Positions 1 to 6,113 of a DNA stretch of 8,008 nucleotides are shown in pieces. Source of the DNA: Gammaproteobacteria bacterium UBA4475 (lineage in GTDB: Bacteria; Pseudomonadota; Gammaproteobacteria; Pseudomonadales; Azotimanducaceae); assembly GCA_002389265.1 (NCBI GenBank), contig DGOD01000200.1, forward strand, positions 1 through 8,008, read 5' to 3'. How positions within the stretch are numbered: position 1 is the first letter of the stretch; every line of letters starts with the position of its first letter. The notes under the pieces were generated by a model that was not told the DNA's origin, did not search any database, and saw only the letters and a program-made list of their open reading frames with translations. The position numbers were made by a program, and so were the translations under genes.

Positions 1-294
1 CTGACCTTATTCTTCATTGCCTCACTGGCCCTTATCTTCTTACTTCGCAGTCTGTTTTCACGTTTCGTTGAGGGTGACTTCACTGTCGCCAACACAGAAG
101 AAATACTTGATGACGTTGACCAGGTTGTTAGCGTTATCGAAACGATCGGGCCAGGACAGCAAGCTGGTGCCGTCGACTTTCGTGGAATACGCTGGCGAGC
201 GCTGAGTGATGGTGCAAGAATATCGGTCGGCGAGAAGGTCAAGATTGTGGCTCGTGAAAATACCACCATCATCGTGATTCCCCTGACGACGTAA
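1..294 (+). CDS. NfeD-like membrane protein, C-terminal part (5' truncated by the window)
   Basis: The first reading frame is open from base 1 to a TAA at 292-294, giving 97 residues with no start in view. The visible part begins with the end of a hydrophobic membrane segment (FFIASLALIFLL, about residues 4-15). A linker follows, then a small beta-rich domain (about residues 40-97) containing GPGQQAGAVDFRGIRW and GEKVKIVARENTTIIV. That domain matches the OB-fold at the end of NfeD proteins (the E. coli YbbJ type), with the usual G-x-V-x-x-x-G-x-x-W pattern. NfeD proteins are membrane partners of SPFH/stomatin proteins and are usually encoded beside them. The gene 39 nt downstream is a stomatin homologue, which supports the call. 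Whether this is a long NfeD with a ClpP-like serine protease domain or the short form cannot be told, because the N-terminus is outside the window. Confidence 0.85.
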   Translation: MTLFFIASLALIFLLRSLFSRFVEGDFTVANTEEILDDVDQVVSVIETIGPGQQAGAVDFRGIRWRALSDGARISVGEKVKIVARENTTIIVIPLTT

Positions 295-333
295 GAATCG
301 CTGCGCACAAAATAAAAAAAGGATTTACCTACG

Positions 334-1260
334 ATGCTCGCAATACTGACATTTTTGCTATTAGGCGTTGGCTTTATTATTTATAAGCTGATTTTGATTG
401 TTCCTATGCGCGAGGCGTGTGTCATCGAACGCCTAGGCAAGTTCAAGCAGGTCATGGGCCCTGGATTTCACTTCCTGATTCCTTTTGTTGATCGCGTCGC
501 CTATCGGCATGAAACCCGTGAGCAATGTTTGGAGATTCCGCATCAGAGTTGTATTTCCCGCGACAATATCCAGATCGATGTTGACGGTCTGCTCTATATC
601 AAAATGATGGACGCCTACAAGGCCAGCTACGGTATTGAAAACTTCTTGTTCGCGGCGCAAAACCTCGCGCAAACAACAGTCCGGTCAGAGGTCGGAAAGC
701 TGTCTCTGACCGAGACATTTTCTGAGCGCGAACGTCTCAATGAGACCATTGTAAAAGAGATCGATCGAGCCTCTGAGCCCTGGGGCATCAAGGTAATGCG
801 TTACGAGGTCATGAACATTACGCCGTCAAGCAATGTCATTGATGTGCTGGAAAAACAAATGGAAGCCGAGCGGCAGAAGCGTGCTGAGATTACCCTGGCC
901 AATGCCGAGCGGGACTCTACCATCAATCTGTCAGAAGGTGAGCGCCAGGAGGCGATCAATATCTCAGAGGGGCGCCGTCAGAAGCGGATTAATGAAGCCG
1001 ATGGGCGCGCCCAGGAAATATCGATACTGGCAACGGCGACCGCTGAAGGCATGAAAGCAATCGCTGATGCGATTGAGATGCCGGGTGGCGAGCAGGCAAT
1101 GAATGTGCGATTGGTGCAAAGTTATATCGATCGGGTTGCAGATTTGTTCAAGCAGGCTGACGTTTCTATCGTGCCGTCTGAGTTGGCGAAAATGCAGGGA
1201 TTTTTTGAAGGCATTGAAACTGTGTCGAAAACCGTTAACGCCTCGACGGACAGGAGCTAA
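334..1260 (+). CDS. SPFH/stomatin-family membrane protein 1 (QmcA-like paraslipin)
   Basis: The 308-residue protein is close to the roughly 305 residues of E. coli QmcA. An N-terminal hydrophobic anchor (residues 1-22) leads into a Band 7/SPFH domain (about 23-180) with the hallmark stretches ERLGKFKQVMGPGFHFLIPF, then VDGLLYIKMMDAYKASYGI, and WGIKVMRYEVMNITPS. A charged coiled-coil stalk with three 11-residue repeats (195-227) and an Ala-rich segment (about 231-247) follow. Family members oligomerise into ring or cage scaffolds on the inner membrane, organise microdomains and modulate membrane proteases; QmcA was found through membrane quality control with FtsH and HtpX. The ATG at 334 is preceded by AAGGA (319-323) with a 10-nt spacer. 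The upstream NfeD gene and the SPFH paralogue 3 nt downstream indicate one operon. Assignment to the SPFH family is firm. Calling it QmcA itself is not, because there are two copies here, so no symbol is given. Confidence 0.93.
   Translation: MLAILTFLLLGVGFIIYKLILIVPMREACVIERLGKFKQVMGPGFHFLIPFVDRVAYRHETREQCLEIPHQSCISRDNIQIDVDGLLYIKMMDAYKASYGIENFLFAAQNLAQTTVRSEVGKLSLTETFSERERLNETIVKEIDRASEPWGIKVMRYEVMNITPSSNVIDVLEKQMEAERQKRAEITLANAERDSTINLSEGERQEAINISEGRRQKRINEADGRAQEISILATATAEGMKAIADAIEMPGGEQAMNVRLVQSYIDRVADLFKQADVSIVPSELAKMQGFFEGIETVSKTVNASTDRS
916..1014 (+). repeat. Three in-frame 33-bp (11-residue) repeats in the SPFH1 stalk
   Basis: Residues 195-227 read as three 11-residue units: STINLSEGERQ, EAINISEGRRQ and KRINEADGRAQ. 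Each has the core I-N-x-(S/A)-(E/D)-G. An 11-residue (hendecad) period is typical of right-handed coiled coils and is known in the stomatin/QmcA stalk. The DNA copies have diverged, so this is an old protein repeat and not a recent tandem duplication. Confidence 0.8.
1252..1256 (+). promoter_or_regulatory. Shine-Dalgarno site for SPFH2, inside the end of SPFH1
   Basis: AGGAG lies 7 nt before the ATG at 1264 and overlaps the last two sense codons of SPFH1 (AGG AGC, then TAA). It fixes the SPFH2 start and suggests coupled translation of the two stomatin homologues, possibly in matched amounts. Confidence 0.8.
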
Positions 1261-1263
1261 AGC

Positions 1264-2196
1264 ATGGACCTATTTATCTTGGGGATCTGGGCGGCAATCT
1301 TCCTGATTCTGATCGTTAAACTATTTCAGTCGATACGCCTGGTGTCCACTCAGACAGCCCATATTGTCGAGCGCTTGGGTCAATATCATAAAACCCTCGA
1401 TGCTGGCTTTCATGCCCTGATCCCATTTTTTGACAAGGTGACCTTTGTCCAGGATCTGCGCGAGGAAGCGATTGATGTGCCACCCCAGGATTGCTTTACC
1501 GGCGATGAGGTTAAAGTGATCGTCGATGGCGTGATCTATATGTCGATCTGGGATCCGGTGAAGGCCAGCTACGGAATTGTAGATTATCGTAATGCGGCTG
1601 TGCAGCTAGCGAAAACCACCACGCGCTCGGTGATAGGCACGCTGGATCTTGATCGGACTTTTGAGGAACGGGACGCTATCAGCGCCAAGGTTGTTGAGGT
1701 GCTGGATCAGGCTGGAAAGGCTTGGGGGATCAGAGTGCACCGATATGAGATCAAGAATATTACCCCACCTAGTACGGTTCGTGATGCGATGGAAAAGCAG
1801 GTTAGTGCCGAGCGTGAGCGTCGCGCCATTATGGCAACGAGTGAGGGCGACAAGCAGAGTCGCATTAATCGTTCCGAGGGCGTAAAGACTGAATTGATCA
1901 ACGTCTCTGAAGGTGAAAGGCAGCGGCGAATCAATGAGGCGCAAGGCTATGGGCAGGAAATACTGTCGATTGCAGCGGCCACGGCAGAGTCGATACAAAA
2001 AGTGGCGGAGGTCGTCAACCGCCCAGGCGGAAGTGCCGCGTTGAAGTTGCAATTGAGTGAGCGTTACATCGAAGCAATCAAGGGCCTGGAAGACGCGAGG
2101 ATAATCTTGCCGGCGAATATCATGGAATATCGAGCCTGGCTTGGAAATCTTGAGCTCGACAGCCTGGTGGATAAGCCCGTCAAGGATAACAAGTAG
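1264..2196 (+). CDS. SPFH/stomatin-family membrane protein 2 (QmcA-like paraslipin, tandem paralogue)
   Basis: The 310-residue protein has the same architecture as its upstream neighbour. A membrane anchor (about residues 5-22) is followed by an SPFH domain (about 27-185) with IVERLGQYHKTLDAGFHALI, DGVIYMSIWDPVKASYGI and WGIRVHRYEIKNITPPS. A stalk with three 11-residue repeats (199-231) and an Ala-rich stretch come next. The two proteins align without gaps over most of the SPFH domain but differ at well over half of the positions by eye, so the duplication is old. They could form mixed oligomers, as HflK and HflC do, and the single NfeD gene would serve both; that is inference. The start is fixed by the AGGAG at 1252-1256. 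The C-terminal tail (about 280-310) differs completely between the paralogues. The family call is secure; the division of labour is unknown. Confidence 0.93.
   Translation: MDLFILGIWAAIFLILIVKLFQSIRLVSTQTAHIVERLGQYHKTLDAGFHALIPFFDKVTFVQDLREEAIDVPPQDCFTGDEVKVIVDGVIYMSIWDPVKASYGIVDYRNAAVQLAKTTTRSVIGTLDLDRTFEERDAISAKVVEVLDQAGKAWGIRVHRYEIKNITPPSTVRDAMEKQVSAERERRAIMATSEGDKQSRINRSEGVKTELINVSEGERQRRINEAQGYGQEILSIAAATAESIQKVAEVVNRPGGSAALKLQLSERYIEAIKGLEDARIILPANIMEYRAWLGNLELDSLVDKPVKDNK
1858..1956 (+). repeat. Three in-frame 33-bp (11-residue) repeats in the SPFH2 stalk
   Basis: Residues 199-231 are three units: SRINRSEGVKT, ELINVSEGERQ and RRINEAQGYGQ. They share the core I-N-x-(S/A)-(E/Q)-G seen in SPFH1. 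The number and phase of the repeats are the same in both paralogues, so the stalks probably have equal length and could pair in a mixed assembly. Confidence 0.78.
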
Positions 2197-2218
2197 TTGG
2201 TAGCGGCGGGCGCACCAA
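2197..2218 (+). terminator. Hairpin directly after the SPFH2 stop, possible terminator or 3' stabiliser
   Basis: TTGGT (2197-2201) pairs with ACCAA (2214-2218). Beyond a bulged A at 2202, GCG (2203-2205) pairs with CGC (2211-2213) around a 5-nt GCGGG loop, giving 8 bp in all. It starts at the first base after the stop codon. No U-tract follows, so it is not a classic intrinsic terminator and may instead protect the mRNA end. A second, smaller hairpin (GCCC at 2228-2231 with GGGC at 2236-2239) lies 10 nt further on. Confidence 0.35.
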
Positions 2219-2351
2219 ATAAGTCTGGCCCACAGGGGCTCTTAGGTGACAAAAGACCCATAAGCGTCGAGATGTTTCGAGGTAAGTCTTGTTGGCTCAG
2301 CTGTGTGTGCGCAAAGACAGGTATTTCTACGACGACTAAGAGTTTTTGATA

Positions 2352-4016
2352 ATGTCTAATTCTATAGTTCTATCGATGCTGGCGGGCCTATTGTTGGCTC
2401 TCGCGTTGGCGAATACGTCGGCGGCGGAGATTGACACCGAGCGTCTGGTCGAGACCGTTAAGGTGCTTGCGTCCGATGAGTTTGAGGGACGTGCACCCGG
2501 TGGTCCCGGCGAGGCAAAAACGATCGCTTATCTCACTTCACGATTTGCAGAGCTGGGTTTAGTGCCCGGTGGTAAAGACGGTAGCTGGACGCAAGCTGTG
2601 CCGCTGCATCACACGCAAATTCAAGGTTTACCAAAACTGGCTTTTCGCTATGGTGATCGCGAGGAATTATTGGCGCAGTCTATTCATATCGAGGTGAGTA
2701 CCGTTCAGCCCATTGAACATCTACAGATCGAAGCAGCGCCGGTCGTGTTTGTTGGCTTTGGCGTCAGTGCGCCAGAGAGAGATTGGGATGACTTTGGTGA
2801 TATTGATCTCACCGGCAAGGTTGCGGTATTTCTCGTTAACGATCCGGACTTCGCTGCGGCACAGGATGAGGCAGTAGCAGGCCGGTTCGGCGCTAAACGG
2901 ATGACTTATTACGGCCGTTGGACATACAAGTTCGAGGAGGCTACGCGACGAGGGGCTATCGCCGCGCTGGTCATTCATGAAGACCAAGCCGCGGGCTATG
3001 GTTGGAACGTGGCATCGTCCTCGCCGGGTGAAAACTATTCAATCGTGCCAAGCGAGGATGCGCTAGCGCCACTGGCATTGCAGGGTTGGCTACAAGGTGA
3101 GGCCGCGGCGCAATTGTTTGTCGGTGCCGGATTAGATCTGGCGGAGCAGCGCCGGCTGGCACGAAGCCCGAAATTTCGGGCATTTGAATTGCAGCATGTC
3201 AGCTTTAGCGCCGACCTGAAAGTGAATGTTGAGCGAATCGAAAGTCAGAACCTGTTGGCCTTGCTCCCAGGCACGACTCATCCTGAGGAGACCATCATGG
3301 TGTCTTCCCACTGGGATGCCTACGGTCAGGGTGAGCCCGACGCGATGGGACGCACGGTTCGTCCCGGCGCCAACGATGACGCGCTTGGTACCGCGGGGGT
3401 TGTTGAGTTGGCCCGTGTCTTCAAGTCGTCGGCACCCATGGCCCGCAGTGTCGTGTTCGCCGTGTGGACCGCAGAAGAGAGCGGGTTGCTGGGTTCTGCT
3501 GCCTATGCCGCAAATCCAATCTACCCAATGGCGACCACGGTCGCGAATTTCACTCTGGATATACTCCAAACCGCGGGTCTAGCGCGAGATGTGATTCTGA
3601 TCGGCGAAGGCCAGAGTGATTTGGAGGATGACCTGCGGCGAGCCGCAGCAGCCCAAGGGCGAGTGCTGACCCCTGAGAGTCTGCCAGAGAATGGTTTGTT
3701 TTTTCGAGCTGACCACTTTTCAATGGCGCGCCAGGGTGTGCCGGTACTGTTGTTGATGGGTATTGCCGGCGGTGCAGACCTGATTGATGGCGGACGTGCA
3801 GCCGGTGATCAGTGGATCAAGGACTATATTGGTCATTGTTACCATCAGACCTGTGATGTTTGGAGTCCCGCCTGGGACCTGCGCGGTGCTGCTCAGGATA
3901 TTGCGCTATATCAGCTGATCATTGAAGACCTGGGGAATTCTCGCCGTTGGCCGCAGTGGCGGTCGGGTTCTGAGTTTAAAGCCATTCGCGCCATCACTGC
4001 AGGTCGGCGACTATAG
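2352..4016 (+). CDS. Exported M28-family zinc metallopeptidase (aminopeptidase) with PA domain
   Basis: From the ATG at 2352 the protein has 554 residues. An in-frame TAA at 2337-2339 limits any extension; the only other option is a TTG at 2346, which adds two residues. A hydrophobic signal peptide (about 1-24, ending TSAAE) indicates export, although its n-region has no Lys or Arg. A protease-associated domain spans about 129-240 (VVFVGFGVSAPERDWDDFGD onwards). The M28 catalytic domain spans about 296-535. The two-zinc site looks complete: H320 and D322 (HWD), D342 (AND), E375/E376 (AEES; the first Glu is the general base and the second a ligand), D403 (LDI) and H498 (YHQTCD). Relatives remove N-terminal residues from peptides in the periplasm or outside the cell; the true substrate cannot be read from sequence. 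The only cysteines, C496 and C501, flank H498. A weak AAGAG lies 9 nt upstream of the ATG. With 155 nt before it and 91 nt after, it is probably its own transcription unit. Confidence 0.92.
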   Translation: MSNSIVLSMLAGLLLALALANTSAAEIDTERLVETVKVLASDEFEGRAPGGPGEAKTIAYLTSRFAELGLVPGGKDGSWTQAVPLHHTQIQGLPKLAFRYGDREELLAQSIHIEVSTVQPIEHLQIEAAPVVFVGFGVSAPERDWDDFGDIDLTGKVAVFLVNDPDFAAAQDEAVAGRFGAKRMTYYGRWTYKFEEATRRGAIAALVIHEDQAAGYGWNVASSSPGENYSIVPSEDALAPLALQGWLQGEAAAQLFVGAGLDLAEQRRLARSPKFRAFELQHVSFSADLKVNVERIESQNLLALLPGTTHPEETIMVSSHWDAYGQGEPDAMGRTVRPGANDDALGTAGVVELARVFKSSAPMARSVVFAVWTAEESGLLGSAAYAANPIYPMATTVANFTLDILQTAGLARDVILIGEGQSDLEDDLRRAAAAQGRVLTPESLPENGLFFRADHFSMARQGVPVLLLMGIAGGADLIDGGRAAGDQWIKDYIGHCYHQTCDVWSPAWDLRGAAQDIALYQLIIEDLGNSRRWPQWRSGSEFKAIRAITAGRRL

Positions 4017-4057
4017 CCACGGGCAGCTATGGCAACCACTCTAGGTTATGGTTAAGG

Positions 4058-4083
4058 TTGTTTCGATGTGACGTTAATATAAT
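4058..4083 (+). promoter_or_regulatory. Candidate sigma-70-type promoter for the MAPEG-M48 pair
   Basis: A perfect TATAAT lies at 4078-4083, 24 nt before the MAPEG start codon, which leaves room for a short leader carrying the ribosome binding site. The best -35 match (TTGTTT, 4058-4063) is only 14 nt away, shorter than usual, so the -10 is the stronger part of the evidence. The surrounding 30 bases are very AT-rich. Confidence 0.4.
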
Positions 4084-4107
4084 AATTAATAATAAGAGGT
4101 AGATGTA

Positions 4108-4497
4108 ATGACTGTAGAATTGACGATGTTGGTCTTCAGTGTAGGCCTGCTGTTAGTGATCTTGTTGGTGCAGGGTGCGCTTGGCGTACTTTCGAATGGA
4201 TTGGCTGCTCAGGCCGGGCCTCGAGATGGCTTGCCGGACCCCGGCGTCGTGCATGCGAGAGTGACTCGCCTGCGAGCAAATATGATTGAAAATCTACTGT
4301 TGTTTGCCCCGATTGTGCTGGTTGCTCATGCCACAGGCGTGTCCAATGAAACCACCGTTTTGGGTGCTCAACTATTTTTCGGTGCGCGCCTTGCACATGC
4401 TGTTATATACATGGCTGGCTTGCCTTGGATTCGTCCTGCCGCGTTTGCTGTGGCGCTGGCGGGAACCCTGATGATCGCGAGTCAGTTGTTTGACTAA
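4108..4497 (+). CDS. MAPEG-family small integral membrane protein
   Basis: The protein has 129 residues, a normal length for bacterial MAPEG (membrane-associated proteins in eicosanoid and glutathione metabolism). Four hydrophobic segments are visible at about 5-28, 60-76, 83-103 and 108-127. The family signature is present: R56-A-N58-M-I-E61-N62 at the start of the second helix, with R51 and R54 just before it, and R94-x-x-H97-x-x-x-Y101 in the third helix. Eukaryotic members are glutathione-dependent transferases or peroxidases. Most bacterial members have no assigned reaction, so a role in conjugating or reducing lipid electrophiles is only a family-based guess. The ATG at 4108 has a good AGAGGT (4095-4100) with a 7-nt spacer. 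The M48 protease gene starts 53 nt downstream with no terminator between them, so the two are likely cotranscribed. Confidence 0.88.
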   Translation: MTVELTMLVFSVGLLLVILLVQGALGVLSNGLAAQAGPRDGLPDPGVVHARVTRLRANMIENLLLFAPIVLVAHATGVSNETTVLGAQLFFGARLAHAVIYMAGLPWIRPAAFAVALAGTLMIASQLFD

Positions 4498-4550
4498 CGA
4501 TAGTATTCAGTAGGCCAAGATGTAATGAGCAAGCTGAAAGGGATGCTTGA

Positions 4551-5714
4551 ATGTTGACGTCAGTTGATCCTCAGACTGCCACGGCGGTCTATATTGATAG
4601 TCTTGGTGTTGATGCGCTGGCGCAGGCAGCCGCCTATACGCAGGGCAATCACTGGTTGTTGTTGGTAAGTTTATTGGTTGCTTGGCTCAATTGCTGGTTG
4701 TTTGTTCGTCTGGATATTTTGGGACGACTCAATCAACTACTCGCATCGAAACTACGTGCCTTGAGAGTATTTCTCCTCTGTAGCAGCTACTTCCTCGTGA
4801 CGTCTATTGTGACCATGCCGCTGGCAATATATGCGGGCTGGTGGCGAGAGACGTCTTACAATCGTACCAGTCAGCTACTCGGTGACTTTCTTAGTCAGAC
4901 GCTGCTCAGCACGGCTATCTTCGCCGTGCTGGGCGGGCTGTTTTTTCTGATGCTTTATGAGCTGATACGCCGAGTAGGCCAACGCTGGTGGGTTTGGTCC
5001 GGGATGATGACGGCGCTAGCTTTGTCGATCCTGTTACTGATTTCACCCATTCTGATTGAGCCATTATTTAACCAGTATCAGCCCGTGCCGGCGGGCCAGG
5101 TGCAAAACGAATTGCGCAAATTGGCAACTCGTGCGCAAATCCCTGTCGATCGTATTTTCACCTATGATGGGTCTCGCCAATCAAATAACTTCACCGCCAA
5201 TGTTTCCGGCATCGGCTCATCAGCGAGAATCGCGATCTCCGATGTTGCCTTAAGCAGCGCCACGCTGGACGAGGTTAAAGCGGTCACGGCACATGAAGTG
5301 GGTCATTATGTCTTGGGACATATCTGGTACATCGTGGGCTTGTATGCGCTGTTGTCGATTCTGTTTTTCTTTATCAGCGCGCGGTCATTTGGATTGTTCG
5401 CGCGCCTGTTTGGGTTGAAAGCACCGCTTGATAGTGCTGTTGGATTGCCGGTGCTGATGTTCATCATCTCGCTGCTCGGTTTTCTGGGAGAGCCAATTAC
5501 CAACAGTCTGATTCGTGCTAACGAGCTAGCAGCAGATCGCTATTCTCTGGAAGCGGTGAGGCTGCCTGATGCCATGGCCGGGGCGCTGGTGAAGACAGCA
5601 GAGTATCGTGATCCAAGGCCTCACCCCCTGCAGGAGTTTTTGTTTTATACCCACCCATCTGTCGAGCGGCGGGTGTTAATGGCAATGCAGTGGAAGGCCG
5701 AGCATGGTGGCTGA
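4551..5714 (+). CDS. M48-family membrane zinc metalloprotease (Ste24/CAAX-type endopeptidase)
   Basis: The 387-residue protein is near the length of bacterial Ste24-like proteases (roughly 400-420). The N-terminal M48_N region (about 25-180) contains AAAYTQGNHW, as in CAAX protease 1 proteins, and membrane helices at about 35-54, 72-96, 114-136 and 146-168. The catalytic part has H248-E249-V-G-H252 (HExxH) and the third zinc ligand E325 in NELAADRYS, with D329 after it. Two more helices lie between these motifs (about 258-276 and 298-314). The C-terminal RPHPLQEFLFYTHPSVERR matches the conserved Ste24 tail. Ste24 enzymes cut within the membrane barrel; in eukaryotes they trim prenylated CAAX proteins, while bacterial ones are thought to act in membrane-protein quality control. 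The start has AAGGGA (4538-4543) with a 7-nt spacer. All catalytic residues are present, so it should be active. Confidence 0.93.
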   Translation: MLTSVDPQTATAVYIDSLGVDALAQAAAYTQGNHWLLLVSLLVAWLNCWLFVRLDILGRLNQLLASKLRALRVFLLCSSYFLVTSIVTMPLAIYAGWWRETSYNRTSQLLGDFLSQTLLSTAIFAVLGGLFFLMLYELIRRVGQRWWVWSGMMTALALSILLLISPILIEPLFNQYQPVPAGQVQNELRKLATRAQIPVDRIFTYDGSRQSNNFTANVSGIGSSARIAISDVALSSATLDEVKAVTAHEVGHYVLGHIWYIVGLYALLSILFFFISARSFGLFARLFGLKAPLDSAVGLPVLMFIISLLGFLGEPITNSLIRANELAADRYSLEAVRLPDAMAGALVKTAEYRDPRPHPLQEFLFYTHPSVERRVLMAMQWKAEHGG

Positions 5715-5825
5715 AGTAGCGATCCTGACCTAAGTATTGATAATGCCGGTTCTGGGTTGTAGTGATAGGAAGCCGATAGTCGGTTGGGTAATCTGCCGAA
5801 GCTTTAAGCGCTGCTGTAGATGGAT

Positions 5826-5877
5826 TATCGAAGCTATATTGATGTCGATAATGGGTTTCCGTTTAGAGTATCGAAGC
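5826..5877. repeat. TATCGAAGC direct repeat and TATCGA/TCGATA inverted repeat
   Basis: TATCGAAGC occurs at 5826-5834 and again at 5869-5877, 43 nt apart start to start, or about four helical turns. TCGATA at 5845-5850 is the exact inverse of the first TATCGA, with 13 nt between the arms. The arrangement could be a set of half-sites for a DNA-binding protein. Copies this short can also arise by chance in AT-rich DNA. Confidence 0.3.
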
Positions 5878-5909
5878 GTCTCAAAATATCAAAAAAATCA
5901 TATCTTTTA

Positions 5910-5923
5910 GTCCAAATTGGGAC
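5910..5923. repeat. Imperfect 14-bp palindrome (possible operator)
   Basis: GTCCAAATTGGGAC is symmetric except for one mismatched pair (positions 5 and 10 of the element). It sits at the edge of the most AT-rich part of the gap, about 240 nt before the FAD gene. No known operator family is recognised. Confidence 0.25.
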
Positions 5924-5945
5924 ATTATTCGATTCGATTCCTGAG

Positions 5946-5966
5946 CGTCGCTGTCGACGATATTTT
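5946..5966 (+). terminator. Weak hairpin followed by a T-run, possible terminator of the MAPEG-M48 transcript
   Basis: CGTCG (5946-5950) and CGACG (5955-5959) form perfect 5-bp arms around a CTGT loop. After one A comes TATTTTT up to about 5967. The shape is that of an intrinsic terminator, but the stem is short and it lies about 230 nt after the M48 stop, so an alternative reading as an operator is open. Confidence 0.3.
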
Positions 5967-5985
5967 TGCGTTATTTGATTTGATG

Positions 5986-6012
5986 TTGATGGCAAAAAAT
6001 CGCGTGTAAAAT
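5986..6012 (+). promoter_or_regulatory. Tentative promoter for the FAD/DUF1365 operon
   Basis: TTGATG (5986-5991) and TAAAAT (6007-6012) match 4 and 5 of 6 sigma-70 consensus bases, but the 15-nt spacer is short. The -10 hexamer overlaps the 12-bp tandem repeat, so a protein bound there would meet RNA polymerase. The implied leader is about 145 nt. This is the best candidate I found, and it is weak. Confidence 0.22.
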
Positions 6013-6019
6013 CGCGTGT
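5996..6019. repeat. Perfect 12-bp tandem repeat, two copies
   Basis: AAAATCGCGTGT occurs twice head to tail (5996-6007 and 6008-6019) without a mismatch. The 12-bp period is a little over one helical turn, so two protein monomers could bind on nearly the same face of the DNA. It could also be a simple replication-slippage duplication. Confidence 0.6.
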
Positions 6020-6103
6020 AAGGTTGAATCTCCTTTGTTGTTAAGGTTATGGTGGGGTTCAGAATAGTAGACCCTGAGCTAAGGTAGTGGCCAAAATAAT
6101 AGC

Positions 6104-6113
6104 GGTCATGACC
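6104..6113. repeat. Perfect 10-bp palindrome GGTCATGACC upstream of the FAD gene
   Basis: The element lies 50 nt before the ATG at 6164, in what would be the leader of the operon. It has the GT-(N)-AC symmetry seen in some GntR/FadR-type operators, but nothing else supports that family. A perfect 10-bp palindrome is expected by chance about once in every 1000 bases, so the weight is low. Confidence 0.25.

Noticed and set aside
17..205. 62-residue plus-strand open frame at the window start
   Set aside because: It overlaps the in-phase NfeD C-terminal domain and has no homology I can recognise.
1606..2052. 148-residue open frame on the minus strand inside SPFH2
   Set aside because: It lies wholly within a clear SPFH gene, has no recognisable domain, and its existence follows from the codon bias of the sense gene.
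3132..3569. 145-residue open frame on the minus strand, and a 118-residue plus-strand frame at 3226-3582, inside the M28 gene
   Set aside because: Both overlap the catalytic core of the peptidase, whose motifs are unmistakable. Neither shows family features.
4013..4030. Inverted repeat ATAGC/GCTAT at the M28 stop as a terminator
   Set aside because: It has only 5 bp with an 8-nt loop and no T-run, which is too weak to call.
5722..5737. Possible sigma-E/ChrR-type promoter (CGATCC and TAAGTA)
   Set aside because: The hexamers resemble the -35 and -10 elements but are only 5 nt apart, far short of the required spacer, and they lie over 400 nt from the FAD gene.
6005..6020. Possible LitR/MerR-type operator from the two TGTA motifs
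   Set aside because: The two TGTA copies are direct repeats, not inverted ones, and the spacing does not fit the consensus I recall (TGTACA-like halves about 9 nt apart). They are explained by the 12-bp tandem repeat.
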